DNA from: an uncultured Flavobacteriales bacterium
GTDB lineage: Bacteria; Bacteroidota; Bacteroidia; Flavobacteriales; BACL11
NCBI GenBank assembly: GCA_950069165.1
Contig: CATMIT010000047.1
Coordinates: 1-11,305, forward strand
Reading direction: 5' to 3'
DNA: 11,305 nt
The position numbers and the translations under genes were made by a program. The notes under the pieces are model-generated. The model made no database searches and was not told the DNA's origin. It saw only the letters and a program-made list of their open reading frames with translations. This document shows positions 7,358 to 11,305 of the stretch, in pieces. Each line of letters opens with the position of its first letter. Positions within the stretch are counted from its first letter, which is position 1.

Positions 7358-8308
7358 ATGAACCGACCGATAGAACACTATATTTCCGAATTACTTTATC
7401 TGCACGATTGTGTAATCATTCCTGGCTTTGGCGGTTTTGTCGGAAACAAAAAATCGGCTTACATCCATCCTGTTTCAGGAATCATTTATCCACCAAGTAA
7501 AGCGTTTTTGTTCAACAAAAACCTAAGGCAAAATGATGGGCTTTTGGCAACTCACATTGCCAGAATGGAAGGCATAGAACTTTCTAAAACTACCGACTTA
7601 ATTGAGGATTTTGTTAAAAAAATTCAAAGTGAATTAGAACAAAGAAGTGCTTTTAAGTTGCAAAATGTGGGCACTTTTACAAAGGGAAGGGAAGGGAATA
7701 TTTCTTTTTTGCAAGATAAAAGCTACAACTACAATTTAGCGTCTTTCGGCATGCAAGCCAACCATAAAGCCAAAAAGGTAGAACGCACTATCAGCCAAGA
7801 TAAAGAGGTGATTTTAAAATCAATCGGGCAAAAAGATTTCGGAAAAACACTCAGAAGGGCAGCAGCTGTTCTTATTCCTCTTATTGGTCTATCTCTAATT
7901 GGAATTACACAAGAGGAAAATATCAATAAGGTGTACTCGCAAATGGCAAATTTAAATCCTTTCACTTCTACAAAAACAGAGATTGTTGCTCTTGAAACTA
8001 AGCCAGAAGTAGTAATTGAAATTGTAGCGCCTACTATTACAAAAGTGAAAGAAGAAACTGTTAAAATTGCAATCCCAATAGTTGAGCAATCAAAAACCTA
8101 TTTTATCATTGCTGGGGCTTTTGCTGAAAAGAAAAATGCGGACAGATTACTTTACAAACTAAGTAATTTGAATTATAAGCCGTCCATTGTAAAGGGTGGA
8201 AATTTGATGCGCGTTTCTTATAATTCATTTCAAGATAGGGAAAATGCTCTTTTGGCACTTGCCGAAATTAGAAAAGAAAATAAATCGGCTTGGCTGCTTA
8301 CAAAATGA
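7358..8308 (+). CDS. HU-CCDC81-type and SPOR domain membrane protein
   Basis: A 316-residue single-span membrane protein. Residues about 1-60 (MNRPIEHYISELLYLHDCVI, then PGFGGFV at 22-28) and about 61-130 (LQNVGTFTKG at 101-110) resemble the paired bacterial HU-CCDC81 domains, an HU/IHF-like fold found in Bacteroidota. A basic stretch (KDFGKTLRR, 159-167) precedes a hydrophobic segment (168-184, AAAVLIPLIGLSLIGIT). A variable, Thr/Val/Glu-rich linker (about 200-243) leads to a C-terminal SPOR domain (about 246-315: YFIIAGAFAEKKNAD, then LYKLSN and MRVSYNSF), which in other proteins binds denuded septal peptidoglycan. The basic side of the membrane segment suggests that the HU-like part is cytoplasmic and SPOR periplasmic. 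A cell-division or chromosome-envelope role is plausible, not shown. It lies 29 bp after kdsB, and its TGA overlaps the thioesterase ATG. Start ATG at 7358; no strong ribosome site. Confidence 0.85.
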   Translation: MNRPIEHYISELLYLHDCVIIPGFGGFVGNKKSAYIHPVSGIIYPPSKAFLFNKNLRQNDGLLATHIARMEGIELSKTTDLIEDFVKKIQSELEQRSAFKLQNVGTFTKGREGNISFLQDKSYNYNLASFGMQANHKAKKVERTISQDKEVILKSIGQKDFGKTLRRAAAVLIPLIGLSLIGITQEENINKVYSQMANLNPFTSTKTEIVALETKPEVVIEIVAPTITKVKEETVKIAIPIVEQSKTYFIIAGAFAEKKNADRLLYKLSNLNYKPSIVKGGNLMRVSYNSFQDRENALLALAEIRKENKSAWLLTK

Positions 8309-8820
8309 AAGCTAAAACACCCAAACAAAGTAGAGCAACCCTTACCGAAATTGTACTTCCTAACGATACCAATAATTTGAATAATTTGATGGGAGGACGG
8401 CTATTGCATTGGATGGATATTGCGGCAGCCATTACCGCTCACAGACATTGCAACCGAACTTGCGTTACAGCATCTGTGAATAATGTGTCGTTCGAACATC
8501 CTATTCCAAGAGGAAGCATTGTTACTTTGGAAGCCAACATTTCTCGTGCTTTTTCCTCCTCTATGGAAATATTTATTGATGTGTGGATTGAGGACACCCT
8601 GTCGGGAGAGAAAACAAAATGCAATGAGGCAATATATACTTTTGTAGCGGTTGATACTAAGGGTAAGCCATCCAAGGTTGCGGAAGTAATTCCTGAAACC
8701 TCCTTAGAAAAGAAACGCTTTGATGGTGCTCTTAGAAGAAGACAATTATCATTAATATTAGCTGGGAAACTAAAAGCAGATGATGCTACTGAACTGAAAG
8801 CTTTATTCACTCAAAAATAA
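8305..8820 (+). CDS. Acyl-CoA thioesterase, hotdog fold (YciA/BACH-like)
   Basis: Hydrolyses acyl-CoA to free fatty acid and CoA; substrate length cannot be told from sequence. I chose the ATG at 8305, which gives 171 residues and forms a 4-bp ATGA overlap with the stop of the HU-SPOR gene; a TTG 15 bp upstream adds only five residues. The single hotdog domain covers about residues 8-125: NLMGGRLLHWMDIAAAITAH (27-46) holds the central helix with the acidic Asp38 expected at the active site, TASVNNVSFEHPIPRGSIV (55-73) follows, and the strand AIYTFVAVD (109-117) closes the core. A basic C-terminal tail (EKKRFDGALRRRQ, 135-147) is common in this branch. It is the last gene of the plus-strand cluster; its 3' end overlaps the convergent glycosyltransferase by 18 bp and no terminator is apparent. 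The family call is secure; the metabolic role is general lipid or CoA balance at best. Confidence 0.88.
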   Translation: MKAKTPKQSRATLTEIVLPNDTNNLNNLMGGRLLHWMDIAAAITAHRHCNRTCVTASVNNVSFEHPIPRGSIVTLEANISRAFSSSMEIFIDVWIEDTLSGEKTKCNEAIYTFVAVDTKGKPSKVAEVIPETSLEKKRFDGALRRRQLSLILAGKLKADDATELKALFTQK

Positions 8821-9753
8821 ATTTACATCTATTTTTTGCATGCAATCAAAGTGCCCTTTTGGACATTTGTCGAACCCAATTTTTGTGCACGGTCTGCACG
8901 ATAAATTTTTAACCTCAATTATTTTGGAACTAACATCTGCCAAATAAGGAGTCATCCCAAAAGCAGGAATAGTATTGCCCCAAACAGAATAAATTTTCTT
9001 TTTGAAAGCGGCAGCAATATGCATCATTCCGGTATCGTGCGTTATCACATGTTTTGCATTTTTGATAATAAAAGCAGATTGACCAATACTATATTTTCCA
9101 CAAGCGTTTTGGGTATTTGATGTTACAGCAACAATTTTTTTGGCCGCTTCAAAATCTTCTTTTCCACCAATTAGAATGACTGTTTGGTTAAGTTTATTAC
9201 AAATAGAAATTATTTTATTAGTTGGTAATTTTTTGGTTTCATGTTTTCCGCCAACAGCAAAAACAACATAATCATTTGGTAAATTTTCAACCTTATCTTT
9301 ATCGGTTAGGAAAAAATCCAAACCCAAATTATCATTTGTAATTCCCAAATGTTTAACAGTTTCTAAATACCTATCAACAATATGAATATTTGGTAAAATG
9401 TTAATTTTGAAAGTAGTCAAAAGCCATTTTTGAATGTTTAATTTTCTAAAACTTTTTGATTTTATTCCAAGCTTTTGTTTTAGTATTTGAGTACGAATAT
9501 TATGATGCAAGTCAATAAGTAAATCAAAATTCTCCTTTTTTAGTGCTGAAATAATCTCATTAATATTTTCATCAATTGTATGTATCTTGTCAATGTAAGG
9601 ATTGTTCACTAAAATACATTTGTACTTACTAAAAGTAAGAAAATTCACCTCGGCATTTATCTGTTTTTTCAAAAGTCGAACAACAGGAGTTGTAAGTACA
9701 ATATCGCCAATGGAAGAAAAACGAACTACTAATATTTTTAATGGTTTTTGCAC
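8803..9753 (-). CDS. Glycosyltransferase family 9 (ADP-heptose:LPS heptosyltransferase-like)
   Basis: Probably transfers a heptose or related sugar onto LPS core at the cytoplasmic face of the inner membrane. The 316-residue frame starts with GTG at 9753; an in-frame stop lies just upstream and no ATG precedes the conserved first strand, so GTG is the credible start. GT9 landmarks: ILVVRFSSIGDIVLTTPVVR (7-26) with the presumed catalytic Asp17, DLLIDLHHNIRT (77-88), VGGKHETKKLP (167-177) for nucleotide phosphate contact, VILIGG (192-197), and HVITHDTGMMHIAAAF (235-250) with the nucleotide-sugar DTGxxHIA motif. The C-terminus has four cysteines at 286, 289, 297 and 304 (CRPC, KCPKG, DCM), a pattern I recall from Bacteroidota GT9 proteins. 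Acceptor and sugar are not determined. The gene is separate from, and convergent with, the kdsB cluster and divergent from tatD, with a 39-bp gap. Confidence 0.9.
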   Translation of the reverse strand: MQKPLKILVVRFSSIGDIVLTTPVVRLLKKQINAEVNFLTFSKYKCILVNNPYIDKIHTIDENINEIISALKKENFDLLIDLHHNIRTQILKQKLGIKSKSFRKLNIQKWLLTTFKINILPNIHIVDRYLETVKHLGITNDNLGLDFFLTDKDKVENLPNDYVVFAVGGKHETKKLPTNKIISICNKLNQTVILIGGKEDFEAAKKIVAVTSNTQNACGKYSIGQSAFIIKNAKHVITHDTGMMHIAAAFKKKIYSVWGNTIPAFGMTPYLADVSSKIIEVKNLSCRPCTKIGFDKCPKGHFDCMQKIDVNLFLSE

Positions 9754-9759
9754 TGGGCG

Positions 9760-9767
9760 TAAAACTA
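9760..9767 (-). promoter_or_regulatory. Possible -7 promoter box for the GT9 gene
   Basis: The minus strand reads TAGTTTTA, seven of eight positions of the TAnnTTTG pattern counting the free positions as matches. It is only 6 bp upstream of the GTG start, which would give an almost leaderless transcript. No -33 element is clear. It sits in the same 39-bp gap as the tatD box. Confidence 0.3.
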
Positions 9768-9779
9768 ATTATTTTATTC

Positions 9780-9787
9780 TAATTTTG
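9780..9787 (+). promoter_or_regulatory. Predicted -7 promoter box for tatD
   Basis: TAATTTTG is a perfect TAnnTTTG match ending 5 bp before the tatD ATG at 9793. A start point about 5-7 nt downstream would produce a leaderless or nearly leaderless mRNA. A TTTG at 9747-9750 is 29 bp upstream, longer than the usual -33/-7 spacing, so the upstream element is doubtful. Confidence 0.45.
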
Positions 9788-9792
9788 CGTCC

Positions 9793-10569
9793 ATGAAATT
9801 TATTGATACGCACACCCATCTTTTTTTAAAGCAATTTAGCGGAGATATCGATTCGGTAATTAATAATGCGATTGCCAGTGGTGTAAGTAAAATGTTTTTG
9901 CCAAACATAAGTTCCTCAACTACAAAGGCCATGATGGAATTGTGCAGAAAATATCCTGAGAATTGTTTCCCAATGATGGGTTTGCATCCTTGTGATGTAA
10001 AAAAAGAAAGTCTGGAAAAGGAGCTTTTGCATGTGGAGGGGATGCTGGAAAAAAATAAATTTATTGCAGTTGGCGAAATTGGTTTGGACCTTTATTGGGA
10101 CAAAACTACTTTGGATATTCAAAAAGAGGCCTTTGAAAATCAAATAAAATTGGCAAAAAAACACCAATTACCAATTGTAATTCATGTTCGGGAATCTTTT
10201 AATGAAGCCATTGAAATAGTGGAAAAATTAAATGATGAAAATTTAAGTGGCGTATTCCACTGCTTTACAGGAGATGTTAGAGATGCCAAAAGAATTACTG
10301 ATTTAGGAAATTTTTATTTGGGAATTGGTGGAGTATTAACTTTTAAAAATGCTGGAGTGGACAAAACAATAAAGGAAATTGATTTGAAGCATCTTATCTT
10401 GGAAACGGATTCTCCTTATTTGACGCCAACTCCATTTAGAGGTAAAAGAAATGAGAGTAAATACATCCTAAATATAGCTCAAAAATTAGCGGAAGTAAAA
10501 GGTGTTTCTTTGGAGGAAATTGCGGAAATAACAAACAAAAACGCAATCAATTTATTTAAGATTCTTTGA
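9793..10569 (+). CDS. TatD-family metal-dependent deoxyribonuclease
   Basis: TatD enzymes are cytoplasmic TIM-barrel metallo-hydrolases with 3'-5' exonuclease or DNase activity, linked to DNA repair and DNA breakdown. The 258 residues are the normal length. All metal-site landmarks are visible in order: DTHTHL (5-10) with His7 and His9, GEIGLDLYWD (94-103) with Glu95, PIVIHVRES (127-135) with His131, GVFHCFTGD (153-161) with His157, and LETDSPYLTPTPFRGKRNE (203-221) with Asp206. The short PRGK/FRGKRNE motif near the end is typical of the TatD/YcfH/YjjV group; which paralogue it equals in E. coli cannot be decided. ATG at 9793 directly precedes the conserved FIDTHTHL, so the start is firm. It has a promoter-like box immediately upstream and is followed after 41 bp by a tRNA gene with its own promoter. 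Confidence 0.95.
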   Translation: MKFIDTHTHLFLKQFSGDIDSVINNAIASGVSKMFLPNISSSTTKAMMELCRKYPENCFPMMGLHPCDVKKESLEKELLHVEGMLEKNKFIAVGEIGLDLYWDKTTLDIQKEAFENQIKLAKKHQLPIVIHVRESFNEAIEIVEKLNDENLSGVFHCFTGDVRDAKRITDLGNFYLGIGGVLTFKNAGVDKTIKEIDLKHLILETDSPYLTPTPFRGKRNESKYILNIAQKLAEVKGVSLEEIAEITNKNAINLFKIL

Positions 10570-10592
10570 AAAGCAAGGCAATAAAATTTTGA

Positions 10593-10600
10593 TAGTTTTG
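10593..10600 (+). promoter_or_regulatory. Predicted -7 promoter box for tRNA-Ser
   Basis: TAGTTTTG is a perfect TAnnTTTG match ending 10 bp before the mature 5' end of the tRNA, a natural distance for a stable RNA promoter. A TTTG at 10565-10568 lies 24 bp upstream, slightly longer than the usual 19-21 bp spacing, and overlaps the end of tatD. Confidence 0.55.
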
Positions 10601-10610
10601 CAAAAATTTT

Positions 10611-10697
10611 GGTGAGGTGGCCGAGTGGCTTAAGGCGCACGCTTGGAAAGCGTGTAAACGGGAAACTGTTTCGGGGGTTCGAATCCCTTCCTCACCG
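10611..10697 (+). tRNA. tRNA-Ser(GGA)
   Basis: An 87-nt class II tRNA. The acceptor stem GGTGAGG (10611-10617) pairs fully with CCTCACC (10690-10696), followed by discriminator G73 as expected for serine. A D-arm (GCC/GGC), the anticodon stem CACGC/GCGTG with loop TTGGAAA, a long variable arm and a T-arm with GGTTCGAATCC are all present. The loop gives anticodon GGA, reading UCC and UCU. The 3' CCA is not encoded (CAA follows G73) and must be added after transcription. It lies 41 bp after tatD. Confidence 0.96.
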
Positions 10698-10703
10698 CAA
10701 ATA

Positions 10704-10736
10704 AAAAGCCAAAGTTAAATTTGCTTTTGTTTTTTT
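10704..10736 (+). terminator. Probable terminator after tRNA-Ser
   Basis: AAAAGCCAAA (10704-10713) can pair with TTTGCTTTT (10720-10728), leaving one bulged C and a 6-nt loop. The sequence continues GTTTTTTT, so hairpin plus T-run follow 6 bp after the tRNA. The stem is AT-rich and weak, but the position fits. Confidence 0.5.
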
Positions 10737-10740
10737 ATGT

Positions 10741-10756
10741 TGAAACTTTAGTTTCA
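10741..10756. repeat. Short perfect inverted repeat in the intergenic region
   Basis: TGAAACT at 10741-10747 and AGTTTCA at 10750-10756 are perfect reverse complements with 2 nt between, a near-palindrome downstream of the tRNA terminator. It could be a protein-binding site or a chance palindrome in AT-rich DNA. Confidence 0.4.
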
Positions 10757-10797
10757 TAAAATTAGAAAACAAAAGGCAATATGAATGAAATGAATTT

Positions 10798-10818
10798 GGG
10801 TTTTTATTTGTAAAACCC
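10798..10818. repeat. Hairpin near the 3' end of the LRR protein gene
   Basis: GGGTTTT at 10798-10804 pairs perfectly with AAAACCC at 10812-10818 around a 7-nt loop. It lies about 30 bp beyond the stop codon of the minus-strand LRR gene, so it may help end or protect that transcript. No proper T-run follows on either strand, so it is not a canonical terminator. The rest of 10698-10848 shows nothing coding. Confidence 0.4.
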
Positions 10819-10848
10819 TAAAATGGGCTCATGTAATAATCCCTACCT

Positions 10849-11305
10849 TTACTCAATAACAATTCGTTTTTCAACTGTTCCATCATCATAGATGTAAAAG
10901 AGAGGTTCGTTCTTTGTTTCTCTGCCTAATACATCAATTGTTCGCAAAAGTTCTTTATTTGTAGTGTGTTCTTCAATTATATTAGAAGTATTCCCGCAAT
11001 TAGAACTGAATGTATTCCAACTATCAATACAATCATTACTCACAGTCCAATTCATCATAGACCACCCAGGGTTGTCAACATCTACACAGAACAAACTATA
11101 ATTTCCAGTAATATCAATATCCCAAAAGGTTGTTCCAATATTTTGATTGTTATTGTTTCTGATATCTAATGAAGTTAAGTTATTATCAAAACACCATAAT
11201 TTTTGTAAAAAGTAATTTCCACTAAGATCTAAGGATGTTAAATCATTTCTTTGACAAAAAAACAATTCCAAGAGAATATTTGCACTAACATCTATTGAAG
11301 TAAGA
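10849..11305 (-). CDS. Leucine-rich-repeat protein with type IX secretion sorting signal (5'-partial)
   Basis: The last 151 codons of a longer gene that continues past the right edge; the frame is open to 11304, and the TTG at 11271 is an internal Leu, not a start. The visible N-terminal part has about 21-residue leucine-rich repeats, seen as LTSIDVSAN, LTSLDLSGN and LTSLDIRNN followed by LxxLxC-type segments. Next comes a region with WDIDITGNYSLFCVDVDN and a Cys-containing CIDSW stretch that ends the repeat domain. The C-terminus, LLRTIDVLGRE then PLFYIYDDGTVEKRIVIE, matches the Bacteroidota type IX (Por) C-terminal sorting domain, so the protein is probably exported across the outer membrane and attached to the surface or released. 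Such LRR proteins may mediate adhesion or protein binding, but the ligand is unknown. The signal peptide, expected upstream, is outside the window. Confidence 0.85.
   Translation of the reverse strand, partial: LTSIDVSANILLELFFCQRNDLTSLDLSGNYFLQKLWCFDNNLTSLDIRNNNNQNIGTTFWDIDITGNYSLFCVDVDNPGWSMMNWTVSNDCIDSWNTFSSNCGNTSNIIEEHTTNKELLRTIDVLGRETKNEPLFYIYDDGTVEKRIVIE

Overview
The window looks like ordinary chromosomal DNA from a member of the Bacteroidota, probably of the Flavobacteriia type. The evidence is a type IX secretion C-terminal sorting signal, a TonB receptor with an N-terminal carboxypeptidase-regulatory-like domain, an OstA-like protein of the Bacteroidota kind, an HU/SPOR membrane protein, recurrent TAnnTTTG promoter boxes, weak Shine-Dalgarno signals and low G+C. 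No phage, transposase, integrase, CRISPR array or recognisable defence island is present.

Layout. (1) 1-1616, plus strand: a GIY-YIG (T5orf172/MUG113-type) nuclease-domain gene, open to the left edge, then an OstA/LptA-like gene. Lines sampled by hand give about 22-25% G+C here, against about 37% to the right. The OstA-like reading frame loses family similarity near position 1524 and runs into the gdhA terminator. (2) 1627-4161, minus strand: dprA followed by gdhA, with a clear terminator after gdhA at 1575-1590. (3) 4212-8820, plus strand: a compact probable operon of TonB-dependent receptor, kdsB, HU-SPOR membrane protein and acyl-CoA thioesterase, with gaps of 3 and 29 bp and a 4-bp ATGA overlap. 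(4) 8803-9753, minus strand: a family 9 glycosyltransferase (heptosyltransferase-like) whose 3' end overlaps the thioesterase by 18 bp. (5) 9793-10697, plus strand: a TatD-family DNase and tRNA-Ser(GGA). (6) 10849 to the right edge, minus strand: the 3' part of a leucine-rich-repeat protein carrying a type IX sorting signal.

Several genes concern the cell envelope. KdsB makes CMP-Kdo, the GT9 enzyme probably adds heptose or a similar sugar to LPS core, the OstA-like protein belongs to the LPS-transport family, the TonB receptor is an outer-membrane importer, and the HU-SPOR protein probably binds septal peptidoglycan. The genes are not in one transcription unit, so any joint function is inference.

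The points most worth a second look are the truncated OstA-like gene at a composition break that coincides with the gdhA terminator, and the HU-SPOR architecture that puts a DNA-binding fold and a peptidoglycan-binding domain on either side of one membrane segment. I found no convincing previously undescribed multi-gene system.
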